Assembly: GCA_015490175.1 (NCBI GenBank)
Contig: WFYJ01000202.1
Location: 1 to 33,319, forward strand
From: Saprospiraceae bacterium
GTDB lineage: Bacteria > Bacteroidota > Bacteroidia > Chitinophagales > Saprospiraceae
DNA: 33,319 nt
Reading direction: 5' to 3'
Positions within the stretch are counted from its first letter, which is position 1, and each line of letters opens with the position of its first letter. The position numbers and the translations under genes were made by a program. The notes beneath the pieces were generated by a model. That model was not told where the DNA came from. It made no database searches and was given only the letters and a program-made list of their open reading frames with translations. Below, in pieces: positions 8,054 through 16,673 of this stretch.

Positions 8054-9490
8054 TCATTTCAGTTCTTCCAGCTTTTCCAAAAGCCAGTCCTTGTTGACCA
8101 CTTCGCTGTCTGCTTCCAGCTCTTTGCGCACTTTTTCGATGGCCTTTTCGTCGCCGGGGATGATGCGCGTCAGCTTGCGCGTGTAGCGAATGAAGTTGTG
8201 GAAGATACGCCGACGGTCGGCCGGTATTTCCTTGTGGCGGGTCAGGTAGGTGCGGAAGCTTTCCATGAGAAAGTGCAAGGGGTCGAACTCGTCAATCTCG
8301 TAGTAGGTGGCCATGAGCAAGACCTTCGAGTTGAGGTTGTAGCTGAACTCCTCGTATTCCACTTCCCGCAACAACTCCACCACCTTTTCGTATTCCTTCT
8401 TGCGGAAATACAGCGTGGCCAGGTTGTAGGTCACGGCGTTGCGGCGGAACTGTTCGGGCAGGTAGGCCTGGTATTGCTTGATGAAGCGCTCGGTCCAGTC
8501 GTATTCCTGCATGCGCAGGCCTACCAGCACGATGTTTTTGAAATCCCAGGGTGAGAGCTCGCCGTTGGCCAGCAGGATTTCCTTGTCGAGCATCGTGCGA
8601 TACAGCTCGAACAGCTCGCGCTGGAATTCGGCCTTGCCGTGGATGACTTTCTGGATGCAGTAGTTGACCGCCGAGTAGTATATGGTCAGTGCTTCTTTCT
8701 TCGGGAAGGCATCGATGTGCTCGTGGAGCAGCTCTTTGAGTTTGTGGTAGTGGGCCACCTCGTCGGGAAAGCGCGTGGCCAGGTAGATCTGATAGTATAG
8801 CGCCACGGGGGGAACGTCGGCGTATTTGCCTTCGAGATGCTGTTCGAGGTGCCGGATGATTTCGTCAATGAAGAGCAGATCGTATTCGACCGACACGAGT
8901 TTCTGTTGGTTGAGCACGGCGCAGTAGATGCGCAGCTTCTCTGAGAGAAAGAAGCGGTCGAGGTTGTTGGCAATCTCTTCCATGTTGCTTTTCTCGGCCC
9001 GCTTCAGTTCGGCCTCATTGAGGTCGTAAAAGTTCTTTTCCTTCTGGTACTGGTAGTAATAGTACAGTGCCGATCGGTACGGGTAGTTTTCGGCGTAGCG
9101 GTTGGCCGTGCGCATGACCGTGCGATACAGCTTCTCGATCTTGCGATTGCCCACGGCCTCGATCAACAAAGTGGCTTTGAGCAGCGGGTTCCGGCCGAAT
9201 TCTTCCTGGGCCAGATACGATTCGACCAGCTTGAGCAAGTCGGAGCAATATTTGCGGAAGCGCACATCGTCATACGCCTTGTCGGGATGCAGGCCGGCCC
9301 ACAATTCCTCTTTGGTCAGATCGGGCTTGCGCTTTTCTGCAGCTCTGTTTACATCTGCAACCAGCATCTCAAACAGCGTGACGATGCGCTCGTTGCGGTT
9401 GAAGTAAGGAGACGTCAGAAATTTCCTGAGCCGATTTTGCTCATATTTGTTAAAAGTTTCAAGTATGGAATACAATTTGCTGTGACGCAT
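8054..9490 (-). CDS. unknown helical-repeat protein
   Basis: 478 residues, no signal peptide or membrane segment. It is dominated by amphipathic helices with many Tyr, Leu, Glu and Lys residues, such as RYAENYPYRSALYYYYQYQKE; the later half (NAVTYNLATLYFRKKEYEKVVELL) resembles a TPR helix pair. A cytosolic alpha-solenoid used for protein binding is the reasonable reading. I have an impression that similar long proteins exist in Saprospiria, but I cannot verify it. No enzyme motif is seen. The ATG at 9490 is used; upstream on the minus strand TAATTTCG is only a weak promoter match. The gene is convergent with the TonB receptor. Confidence 0.7.
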   Translation of the reverse strand: MRHSKLYSILETFNKYEQNRLRKFLTSPYFNRNERIVTLFEMLVADVNRAAEKRKPDLTKEELWAGLHPDKAYDDVRFRKYCSDLLKLVESYLAQEEFGRNPLLKATLLIEAVGNRKIEKLYRTVMRTANRYAENYPYRSALYYYYQYQKEKNFYDLNEAELKRAEKSNMEEIANNLDRFFLSEKLRIYCAVLNQQKLVSVEYDLLFIDEIIRHLEQHLEGKYADVPPVALYYQIYLATRFPDEVAHYHKLKELLHEHIDAFPKKEALTIYYSAVNYCIQKVIHGKAEFQRELFELYRTMLDKEILLANGELSPWDFKNIVLVGLRMQEYDWTERFIKQYQAYLPEQFRRNAVTYNLATLYFRKKEYEKVVELLREVEYEEFSYNLNSKVLLMATYYEIDEFDPLHFLMESFRTYLTRHKEIPADRRRIFHNFIRYTRKLTRIIPGDEKAIEKVRKELEADSEVVNKDWLLEKLEELK

Positions 9491-9792
9491 GGGGTGCGAA
9501 CGATTGGTTAATGGCCGGGAGCGTGTCCCAAAACGAAATTAATTCAATCAGGCGATTTTTCACAATTTCTCGTCTGTTTTGTTGAAAACTTGCGTTCAAA
9601 TTGCTGTTATTTAGAATTATTTAGATGTGATTTTTACGTAAGTGAAAAATTTTTTAATTTCACACCTGCTTGGAGCTGTCCTTGAGATCATATTGACGAT
9701 AAAAGAATATTGTATCTTGTAAGCCGATACCCGGTTGAAGAACAAACACTTTCGACGACGTTTCTTCACCAGGCAATGAAAATCCACGAACC
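9491..9792. other. AT-rich divergent spacer
   Basis: This spacer separates the divergent genes at 9490 (minus) and 9793 (plus). It is clearly AT-richer than the surrounding DNA, with runs such as AAAAATTTTTTAATTT around 9647-9660. It contains the promoter of the cargo gene at 9693-9719. No convincing small gene is seen. Confidence 0.6.
9693..9719 (+). promoter_or_regulatory. candidate promoter of the type IX cargo gene
   Basis: TTG at 9693-9695, a 17-base spacer and TATCTTG at 9713-9719, one T short of TAnnTTTG. The predicted leader to the ATG is about 70 bases. Confidence 0.5.
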
Positions 9793-12357
9793 ATGAATGT
9801 ATCCCCAGCGCCAATTCGTTGCATGCTGCACCTCGTCATATGGGGGCTGTGTGTGGCAGCGGTGCCGGGCCTGGTCCAGGCTCAGGGCCCGGTCACGCAC
9901 GACAGGGTAGAGGTGGTGGCAGGGACGACGGCAGAGTATCCTTTTTACTCGGGCAGCGTTGTTTATGTGCCTCAGATCGCTCAGGCGCCCCGGCACGGCA
10001 CGGCCATTCTGGCAGGTGGCAATCATCCCAATCTTGGTGTTCCTGGCAACAACGTGTTGCGCTATACGCCCGACCCGGGCTTCCTGGGGCTCGATACGGT
10101 TGCTGTGGATTACTGGGTGCTCAACCCCTACGGCAGTGCCGACCCGGCCGACCTGATCGTGACCTTCGAAGTGGTGCCCAGTGTGGTCACCGCAGTGAAC
10201 GATTTCGCCATCACCTCGGAAAACACGGCCGTAACCGTCGATGTGTTGGCCAACGACTACACGGTAGGTGGCGCCATGCTCAAAGTGGCTTCCATCACCC
10301 TGTCGAACAATGGCCAGGCGGCACTCAATGCCGACAGCACGCTGGTCACCTTCACGCCCGATGCCGGCTTTTCCGGACTGGCTACCTTCCACTACACCAT
10401 TTGCGATGACCTGGGTACCTGCGATGTGGCCGTAGTCAATGTGCGCGTGGATGCCGCCAATCCACCGCTGAGCGATACCCTGAAAGTCTTCACCGTAAAA
10501 AACAAGGCGCAGGTGGTGCTGCTCGACCTGTCGGGGTATGAGCTGACGCAGGCGCCGGCCCATGGTACGCTGCAGACTCAGGGCAATGAACTCTACTACC
10601 AGCCGGCTACCGACTTCACGGGTTCGGATGTATTCGTTTACACCAAGACCGACGGGCAGGTCCAGTACACGCGTACGGGCATCGTCCAGGTTTTCGATGT
10701 GCCCGCCGAGCAAACCTTTGCTTTCAACGATGTGGCCTTCACCTCGCCCGATACCAGTGTCGAAATCGAGGTGTTCCGCAATGACGTGGGCGGGGCTGCG
10801 CTCGAGTTCGTCATGGGCCAGTCGGCCCAACACGGCACGGTGACCTACCTGGGCAGCGGCGTGTTCGAATACGCGCCGGACAGTGGCTTCGAGGGTCTCG
10901 ACAAGTTTACGTATCTGGCTTATCCTCCCGGCTTCAACGGGGCGCCCGAAGAAGCCGCGGTTTATGTGGCTGTGAGCGATTTCGAGCCGGCCGCTTCCGT
11001 CTTTCCGCTCACCACCACAAAGGACAAGCCGCTCGTGGTGGGCTATCACATTCCCGTGTACAACTACTCGTTGGCGGTCACGGCCGAGCCTGCTTCGGGT
11101 ACGGTGACTTACTATCCCGGCTGGCAGACGATCAACCTGGGCGGGCAAGAGGTGGAAGGATACAACATGCTCGTCTATACGCCCGATCCCGGATTTACGG
11201 GCAACGACAGCTTTGCCTTCAGCTACTGCCTCTCGGGCAACGGCAACTGCCCGGTCATTCAGGTGGACGTAGAGGTGAAAGATCTCACGGTCAGTCCCGA
11301 TCAATACTGCGTGGACAAGCACTGCGTATGGGCCGGCGACGCCAACTGGGATGGCAAGGTGGACATGGCCGACCTCCTGCCCATCGGTCTGTGCATGGGC
11401 GAAGTGGGTATTGCACGTCCAAATCCCGACCTCACCGACTGGTATGGCCAGTACGGGCAAGACTGGGGACTGACGCTGGGCCTGATGGGCTTTGACGCCA
11501 AGAACGTGGACACCGACGGCGACGGCCTCGTGGGCGCCAGCGACACGGCAGCCATTGCTGCTTTTTACGGCAATGTGCATCAGCCCTTTGCCGAGCCCCT
11601 GCCGGCTATCGAGGGCCTGCAGCCCTATATCGTGGCCCTCGATTCGGTGATCAGTCCCGGCGACGTGATCGAAGCGCAAATCTGGCTGGGCACGCCCGAG
11701 TATCCCGTGATCGATGGCTATGGGCTGACCTTCAGCCTGGCCTATGAGCCGGCCATCTTCGAAGACGTCAGCATCGACTTCAGCGGCGCCACCCAGAGCT
11801 GGCTGGGCTACAACTCGCCTCTGCTGTACATGACCCATGAGCCCGCGCCAGGCAAGCTGGATGCCGGCATCACGCGCACCAGCGGCCAGGCCGTGCATGG
11901 CTACGGCATCATTGGTACGGCCAGCTTCATCGTGGTAGATGACCTGCCCGGCTTCAAGATCGGGAACAACAAATCGGTTCAGTTGCCTATTCGCATCGAG
12001 GGTGGTACGCTGATGCTGGGCAATGGTCTGATGGGCGCACTGCCGCCAGTGGACACCGAGGTGACGCTACGGTGGGATGACGAGGCGCCCCAAGGACTCG
12101 AAATGATTGATCCTTCCAAGCTGAAAATATGGCCCAACCCGGCAACGGATATCGTCAATTTCCATCTGAACGGCGTGGGCAACGAGTTTCAGCGCGTGCA
12201 GGTGTATGCCGTCACCGGCCAGATGCTGTACGATTCGGGCGAAGTGCAGGCGCGCCACTGGCAGCTCGATGTGAGCGACTTCACGCCCGGTATGTACGTC
12301 GTGCGGGCCATTACCACTGCCGGAACGATTTCGAAGAAACTTCAGGTAGGACGATAG
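9793..12357 (+). CDS. secreted multidomain protein with Ig-like, dockerin-like and cohesin-like parts and a type IX (type A) sorting domain
   Basis: 854 residues. A signal peptide is present (about 1-30, ending LVQAQ). Four to five Ig-like/cadherin-like repeats follow, marked by recurring phrases such as RYTPDPGFLGLDT, FTPDAGFSGLATF, YQPATDFTGSDVF, YAPDSGFEGLDKF and YTPDPGFTGNDSF, each near the end of a module of about 90 residues. A dockerin-like pair of calcium loops comes next: GDANWDGKVDMADLL (about 515-529) and DTDGDGLVGASDTAAI (about 573-588). A cohesin-like beta domain spans about 607-740. The type IX type A C-terminal domain begins at about 777 (LKIWPNPATDIVNF) and ends KKLQVGR. This predicts export by Sec and T9SS and display on the surface or release. 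The tandem modules suggest an adhesin or scaffold; no catalytic domain is seen. Confidence 0.88.
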   Translation: MNVSPAPIRCMLHLVIWGLCVAAVPGLVQAQGPVTHDRVEVVAGTTAEYPFYSGSVVYVPQIAQAPRHGTAILAGGNHPNLGVPGNNVLRYTPDPGFLGLDTVAVDYWVLNPYGSADPADLIVTFEVVPSVVTAVNDFAITSENTAVTVDVLANDYTVGGAMLKVASITLSNNGQAALNADSTLVTFTPDAGFSGLATFHYTICDDLGTCDVAVVNVRVDAANPPLSDTLKVFTVKNKAQVVLLDLSGYELTQAPAHGTLQTQGNELYYQPATDFTGSDVFVYTKTDGQVQYTRTGIVQVFDVPAEQTFAFNDVAFTSPDTSVEIEVFRNDVGGAALEFVMGQSAQHGTVTYLGSGVFEYAPDSGFEGLDKFTYLAYPPGFNGAPEEAAVYVAVSDFEPAASVFPLTTTKDKPLVVGYHIPVYNYSLAVTAEPASGTVTYYPGWQTINLGGQEVEGYNMLVYTPDPGFTGNDSFAFSYCLSGNGNCPVIQVDVEVKDLTVSPDQYCVDKHCVWAGDANWDGKVDMADLLPIGLCMGEVGIARPNPDLTDWYGQYGQDWGLTLGLMGFDAKNVDTDGDGLVGASDTAAIAAFYGNVHQPFAEPLPAIEGLQPYIVALDSVISPGDVIEAQIWLGTPEYPVIDGYGLTFSLAYEPAIFEDVSIDFSGATQSWLGYNSPLLYMTHEPAPGKLDAGITRTSGQAVHGYGIIGTASFIVVDDLPGFKIGNNKSVQLPIRIEGGTLMLGNGLMGALPPVDTEVTLRWDDEAPQGLEMIDPSKLKIWPNPATDIVNFHLNGVGNEFQRVQVYAVTGQMLYDSGEVQARHWQLDVSDFTPGMYVVRAITTAGTISKKLQVGR

Positions 12358-12421
12358 GGTTGGACAACACCCTGGGGCTGTTCTTTCGAAGAGATTTTCG
12401 TGGAATTTATCATTGCTTTGA

Positions 12422-12453
12422 AGCCATGTAGTGATGCTGCATGGCTTTTTTTA
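12422..12453 (+). terminator. intrinsic terminator of the type IX cargo gene
   Basis: The stem AGCCATGTAG / CTGCATGGCT (10 bp with one G-T pair) and loop TGATG are followed directly by seven T residues. It lies 65 bases after the stop codon. Confidence 0.85.
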
Positions 12454-12575
12454 TTTGGCAAAATGTCCGTTCTTTGCAATGAAGGACTGGATGTCCGGGC
12501 TCGTTGTGTGAAAAACATCGGCAAAACGGCCCGATAAAGAAACTTGGTTTTTAGTTGGTTTTGTTTGTTAGCAAA

Positions 12576-12604
12576 GGGTATGACCGCACGTCATACCCTC
12601 TTTT
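12576..12604. other. perfect 9-bp inverted repeat, possible second terminator or operator
   Basis: GGGTATGAC-CGCAC-GTCATACCC at 12576-12598, followed by TCTTTTG. It could be a weaker second terminator for the upstream gene or a protein-binding palindrome. It stands alone in a 345-base gap that also holds the palindrome TTTGCCGAAAGGCAAA (12616-12631). Confidence 0.5.
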
Positions 12605-12636
12605 GTTGGGTGGTATTTGCCGAAAGGCAAAATCAG

Positions 12637-12682
12637 AAAAAAAAACGGCGCCGTTCCCGGGCGTGGGCGGCACCGTTTTTTT
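12637..12682 (-). terminator. intrinsic terminator of the cysteine desulfurase gene
   Basis: Arms ACGGCGCCG (12645-12653) and CGGCACCGT (12668-12676) pair on the minus strand through one G-U pair. They are flanked by A and T runs, so the minus transcript ends in a long U tract. It lies 20 bases beyond the minus-strand stop. Confidence 0.82.
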
Positions 12683-12702
12683 ACTCCGGAAGGGCGGTGG
12701 GT

Positions 12703-13845
12703 TCAGGCCGTGACCTTTGCCGGCAAAATGGATTTCAGAGTCTCGATTGCGAAATCCGCTTCTTCCCGCGTGTTGTAATGCGAGAATGAGAAGCGCACCG
12801 CCTTGCGGGCGGGGTCGGCCTGGATGGCCTGCAAGACGTGGGAGCGCGTCTCGGCCCCCGAGCTGCAGGCACTGCCGCCCGAGGCGCTCACACCCGCGAT
12901 GTCGAGCAACATGAGCAGCAGGTCCGACTTTTTCGAGGGCGGAAAGCTGACGTTGAGCACCGTGTACAGGCCGCGCTCCGGATCGCCGTGGAAGTGGATG
13001 TCCTCGAACTCACTTTTGAGCCTTTCGGCAAAATAGGCCCGCACCTCTTCGATGTGCCGGCGGTTTTGTTCCATCTCTTCGATGGCCAACTGGAGGGCAG
13101 TGGCCATACCTGCAATGCCATACACGTTTTCGGTGCCACCGCGCATGTTGCGTTCCTGCGAACCGCCGTCGATGTACGGCCTGATCAGGTTGTCGCTGTT
13201 GATGTACAGGAAACCCACGCCCTTGGGGCCGTGGAACTTGTGCGCGCCACCCGTGAGGAAGCTGATGCGCGTCTTGCGCACGTCGATGGGGAAATGGCCT
13301 ACCGTCTGCACCGTGTCGGAATGGAACAGGGCGCCATGGGCTGTGCACAGCTCCGACACGCGTTCCAGATCGAGCATGGTGCCGATCTCGTTGTTGCCAT
13401 GCATCAACGATACCAGTGTAGGTACCTTCGTGTCGGCAAGCAGCCGCTCGAGCTGGTCGTAGTCCACGTATCCCCTCGAATCCACGTTCAGCATCACGAT
13501 TTCTATGCCTTCATGATTCCGCAAGGCGTCGAGGGTGTGGAGGACGCAGTGGTGTTCGGTAGGTGAGCTGATGATGCGGCGCACGCCGAGGTCGCGCACG
13601 GCGCCTTTGAGCGCCCAGTTGTTGCTTTCGGTGCCGCCCGAGGTGAAGAAAATTTCCCCGATCGAGGCGCCGATGGCCTGCGCTACCGTTTTTCTGGCCT
13701 CCTCGATGATGGCTCTTGCTTCGCGCCCTTCGGCGTGGATGGAGCTGGGGTTGCCGAAGTGATGGCGCATGATGTGGGTCATGCGATCGATCACTTCGGG
13801 CCGCAGGGGCGTGGTGGCCGCATTGTCGAAATAGACTCGTTTCAT
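12703..13845 (-). CDS. iscS: cysteine desulfurase, IscS/NifS group I
   Basis: A PLP enzyme that takes sulfur from cysteine for Fe-S clusters and thiolated tRNA. It has 380 residues from the ATG at 13845, which starts the typical MKRVYFDNAATTP; an ATG-initiated frame 13 codons longer does not fit the family. The PLP lysine is K203 (GGAHKFHGPKG), the cofactor-phosphate loop is TSGGTESNN (68-76), and the catalytic cysteine is C327 in GGSACSSG, with the longer loop of group I. No scaffold, ferredoxin or iscR gene is adjacent, so it may serve general sulfur transfer. Codons near residue 273 (FAERL, 13020-13032) contain the dispersed motif TTTGCCGAAAGGC. A composite repeat lies between this gene and glmM; no clean promoter was found. 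Confidence 0.92.
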   Translation of the reverse strand: MKRVYFDNAATTPLRPEVIDRMTHIMRHHFGNPSSIHAEGREARAIIEEARKTVAQAIGASIGEIFFTSGGTESNNWALKGAVRDLGVRRIISSPTEHHCVLHTLDALRNHEGIEIVMLNVDSRGYVDYDQLERLLADTKVPTLVSLMHGNNEIGTMLDLERVSELCTAHGALFHSDTVQTVGHFPIDVRKTRISFLTGGAHKFHGPKGVGFLYINSDNLIRPYIDGGSQERNMRGGTENVYGIAGMATALQLAIEEMEQNRRHIEEVRAYFAERLKSEFEDIHFHGDPERGLYTVLNVSFPPSKKSDLLLMLLDIAGVSASGGSACSSGAETRSHVLQAIQADPARKAVRFSFSHYNTREEADFAIETLKSILPAKVTA

Positions 13846-13897
13846 GAATCCGGTTTTATGCTCGCTTCGAACTGGCTCGGGCAATCCTGTTGCAATG

Positions 13898-14232
13898 GGT
13901 GAGGGTTTAGAGTTCAGGGTTTAAAGTTTAAAGTTTTTTACGTTGATTATCAGTTTTTTGTCAAATCCTCGATTCCTCGGTTCCTCGGTTCCTCACTCAT
14001 TGAAACTGCAGCCTTCGGCCGCAGATGGACGCAGTTTGCGCGCAGCTTTTACCTGTCGTTGAGGGTTGAGGGTGTAGGGTTTAGGGTTTACAACTCTGTG
14101 AAAATCAGTGTCTTCTCAGTGGCGCTCTGTGTAACTGAATGATCTTTTAGCCGCAGAAGACGCAGGTGGCGCGCAGTTTGCGCGGTCGGTCACTCCTTCA
14201 CTCCATCTCTCCTCTCTCCATCTCGGAAAAAC
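13898..14232 (-). repeat. composite intergenic repeat, copy B
   Basis: On the minus strand, starting 28 bases after the glmM stop, the modules run as follows. GGAGAGATGGAGTGA purine block; GCGCAAACTGCGC; TTCAGTTACACAGAGC; CACTGATTTTCACAGAG; telomere-like AAACCCT words; AACTGCGTCCATCTGCGG with the hairpin CTGCGGCCGAAGGCTGCAG (14006-14024); GAGTGAGGAACCGAGGAA; GATTTGACAAAAAACTGA; CTTTAAACTTTAAACCC. The order and sequence follow copies A, C and D. It fills nearly all of the 415-base gap between glmM and the desulfurase gene. No open frame of quality is seen. Confidence 0.8.
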
Positions 14233-14260
14233 GTCCACCGAATTGCGTTGGGTATACTGG

Positions 14261-15640
14261 TCATTGCCGCAGAAATTCCTGGATATCCGAACGCACCTTG
14301 TCGGCCAGGTGCTCGGCCAGGACTTCGGATGTGCTCTCTGTGTAAATGCGCACGATGGGCTCGGTGTTGCTCTTGCGCAGGTGGATCCAGCCCTCGTCCA
14401 GGTCGATCTTGAGGCCGTCGGTGGTGTCGAGGCGGGCATGCGCGTACCTGTGCTTCAGCCACTCGAGGATGGCATCCACGTCGAGGCCTTCGAGCTGAAT
14501 CTTGCCCTTGCGCATGTAGTAGTTGGGGTAACGGGCCCGCAGTGCCGACAGGGAACGGCCCGATTGTGCCAGTGCCGAGAGGATGAGGGCGATGCCGACG
14601 AGGGCGTCGCGGCCGTAGTGCAGGTCGGGCAGGATGACGCCGCCATTGCCTTCGCCGCCGATGACGGCGCCTGTCTCCTTCATTTTTTGCACGACGTTCA
14701 CCTCGCCTACGGCCGAGGCGTAGTGTTGGCCGCCGTGCTGCAGCGTGATGTCGCGCAAGGCACGCGTAGAGCTGAGGTTGGACACGGTATTGCCGGGCTT
14801 GTGCTGGAGGACGTAGTCGGCGGCAGCCACCAGCGTGTATTCTTCGCCGAACATGCTGCCGTCTTCGCACACCAGCGCCAGGCGATCCACGTCCGGATCA
14901 ACGGAAATGCCGAGATGGGCCTTCTGTAGCACTACCTGTTGCGACAGCTCGGTCAGATGCTCGGGCAGGGGCTCGGGGTTGTGTGCAAAAAAGCCGTTGG
15001 GTTCGCCATTGATCAGCACCACTTCGCAGCCCAGCGCTTCGAGCAGCGCCGGCACGGCCAGTGCGCCCGTCGAGTTGACCGGATCTACGACGACCTTGTA
15101 CTTGTGTGCGCGGATGGCGTCGGTCAGCACATAAGGCAGCTCGAGGATCATCTCGACATGGCGCTGGATGTAGCCGTCTTTTTGCACGTAAGTGCCCAGG
15201 TGGTCCACGTCGGCATATTCGATCTGGCCGTCGGCCAGTAGCTGTAGGACGGTACGCCCGTCTTCGGCCGAGATGAATTCGCCTTTTTCGTTGAGCAGCT
15301 TGAGGGCGTTCCACTGCTCGGGATTGTGGCTTGCCGTGAGCATGATGCCCCCGCCGGCATTTTCGAGCGGTACGGCCACTTCCACGGTGGGCGTGGTGCT
15401 CAGCCCCAGATCGATCACGTCGATGCCCATGGCGCGCAGCGTGCTGCTGACGAGCTGACTGATGAGCTCGCCCGAGCGGCGGGCGTCGCGCCCGATGACG
15501 ACACGCGGCGGAAGCTCCCGCCCCAGAAGCCATTGGCCATAGGCCGCCGTGCAGGCTACTACGTCTTGCGGGGTGAGATTGTCGCCGGCCTTGCCGCCAA
15601 TGGTGCCCCTGAAACCGGAAATGGATTTGATGAACGTCAA
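14261..15640 (-). CDS. glmM: phosphoglucosamine mutase (phosphohexomutase family)
   Basis: Converts glucosamine-6-phosphate to glucosamine-1-phosphate for UDP-GlcNAc, peptidoglycan and lipopolysaccharide synthesis. The start is a TTG at 15640 giving (M)TFIKSISGFRGTIGG, the standard family N-terminus; no ATG lies nearby and the frame extending to 15802 runs through spacer DNA. It has 459 residues. The phosphoserine loop is LTASHNPEQ with S104, the magnesium loop DPDVDRLAL (about 254-262), the sugar loop GEGNGG and the phosphate-binding loop RKSNTEPIVRIYTES near the C-terminus. A phosphomannomutase role cannot be excluded from sequence alone. It has its own promoter (TAAATTTG) and is divergent from the methyltransferase. 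Confidence 0.88.
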   Translation of the reverse strand: MTFIKSISGFRGTIGGKAGDNLTPQDVVACTAAYGQWLLGRELPPRVVIGRDARRSGELISQLVSSTLRAMGIDVIDLGLSTTPTVEVAVPLENAGGGIMLTASHNPEQWNALKLLNEKGEFISAEDGRTVLQLLADGQIEYADVDHLGTYVQKDGYIQRHVEMILELPYVLTDAIRAHKYKVVVDPVNSTGALAVPALLEALGCEVVLINGEPNGFFAHNPEPLPEHLTELSQQVVLQKAHLGISVDPDVDRLALVCEDGSMFGEEYTLVAAADYVLQHKPGNTVSNLSSTRALRDITLQHGGQHYASAVGEVNVVQKMKETGAVIGGEGNGGVILPDLHYGRDALVGIALILSALAQSGRSLSALRARYPNYYMRKGKIQLEGLDVDAILEWLKHRYAHARLDTTDGLKIDLDEGWIHLRKSNTEPIVRIYTESTSEVLAEHLADKVRSDIQEFLRQ

Positions 15641-15672
15641 GGTTTTGCTTTTTGGGTTGCAGAACGAATGCG

Positions 15673-15680
15673 CAAATTTA
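15673..15680 (-). promoter_or_regulatory. candidate -7 promoter element of glmM
   Basis: The minus strand reads TAAATTTG, a full match to TAnnTTTG, 33 bases before the TTG start. A TTG lies 23 bases upstream inside a 9-bp tandem (ATCGGTGCA type, about 15695-15715), at the edge of accepted spacing. Confidence 0.55.
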
Positions 15681-15881
15681 GTCAGCCGAAGCGGGAATCG
15701 GTGCAATCGGTGCAATCGGTACCCTCCTTTCAATATCCATCGTCGAAAATTCCCGGACAGGCAGGCGGACGCCCTGCCGTGCGTCGCTACCATCAGACGC
15801 ACTGCCGTGCGTCACTACTCCATCATGCCTCACTCTTCTCTTGTCGCTCTTCTCAAAAAAAATCGCAGCGAGGCAAAGGGC

Positions 15882-15889
15882 TATATTTG
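15882..15889 (+). promoter_or_regulatory. promoter-like TATATTTG directly at the methyltransferase start
   Basis: A perfect TAnnTTTG match lies only four bases before the ATG at 15894. If used, transcription would begin at or next to the start codon and give a leaderless message. No TTG is seen at 19-21 bases upstream. Confidence 0.45.
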
Positions 15890-15893
15890 CCGC

Positions 15894-16661
15894 ATGGCAA
15901 AAACGACACAGGTGGACAAGAGCGAATGGTTCGTCGAGTGGTTCAACTCGCCCTATTACGACATCTTGTACAAACACCACGACGAGCAGGAAGCGCGCCG
16001 ATTCATCGACCTGCTTGAAAAGGTATTGCCCATAGCGGCCGGAGCGGAGATTCTGGACCTGGGATGCGGCAAGGGCCGGTTTGCGCGCTACCTTGCCGAA
16101 AAGGGCTTCCACGTCACCGGCATCGATATCTCGGATGCCAGTATCGAATTCGCCCGCCAGTTCGAAAACGAGCACCTCTCGTTTTACAAGCACGACATGC
16201 GGCGACCCTATCGGACCAACTATTTCGACTGCATCTTCAACTTCTTCACCAGCTTCGGCTACTTCGAGTTCGACAAGGACCACATCCGCACCTTGCAAAA
16301 CGTGGCCGACGGGCTCAAGCCCAAAGGCGTGTTCGTGCTCGACTACTTCAACACCCGAAAAGTGCTGAAGGGCCTGCCCGTACGCGAGGTCAAGACCCTC
16401 GAGGGTATCGAGTTCCACATACACAAGTACTACGATCCGGCGCTGCGGGTCATCGTCAAGGAGATCGACTTCCATGCCGACGGGCGCGACTGGCATTTCG
16501 AGGAGCGCGTCCGTGCCTTCAAGCTGGAAGACTTCAAAGACATGTTCAAGCAGGTGGGGCTGTACCTCAACCGCGTGTATGGCGATTACGAGCTGAACCC
16601 GTATGTGCGGCGCCACTCTGACCGACTGATCCTGGTGGCCCGCAAATTGCCGCCCATGTAA
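15894..16661 (+). CDS. class I SAM-dependent methyltransferase
   Basis: 255 residues from the ATG at 15894; codons upstream in the same frame lie in the glmM spacer. The Rossmann SAM-binding motif I is ILDLGCGKGRFARYL (about 52-66), followed by the acidic motif VTGIDIS (about 72-78). A post-motif HDMRRPYRTNYFDCIFNFFTSFGYF segment (split 17+8 here for reading) is typical of small-molecule methyltransferases of the Methyltransf_11/25 type. The C-terminal half is beta-rich. The acceptor cannot be told from sequence. It heads a tight three-gene run with the PAP2 phosphatase (12 bases apart) and the ZIP transporter, so co-transcription is likely, but no shared pathway is evident. Confidence 0.85.
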   Translation: MAKTTQVDKSEWFVEWFNSPYYDILYKHHDEQEARRFIDLLEKVLPIAAGAEILDLGCGKGRFARYLAEKGFHVTGIDISDASIEFARQFENEHLSFYKHDMRRPYRTNYFDCIFNFFTSFGYFEFDKDHIRTLQNVADGLKPKGVFVLDYFNTRKVLKGLPVREVKTLEGIEFHIHKYYDPALRVIVKEIDFHADGRDWHFEERVRAFKLEDFKDMFKQVGLYLNRVYGDYELNPYVRRHSDRLILVARKLPPM

Positions 16662-16673
16662 TGCCAAAATTCC

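Noticed and set aside
9766-11898. 710-codon open frame on the minus strand
   Set aside because: Antisense of the type IX type A cargo gene; no signal, motif or plausible start.
9793-12357. Cellulosome component
   Set aside because: No enzymes or separate scaffoldin are nearby; the sorting domain shows type IX export and the dockerin-like loops alone do not establish a cellulosome.
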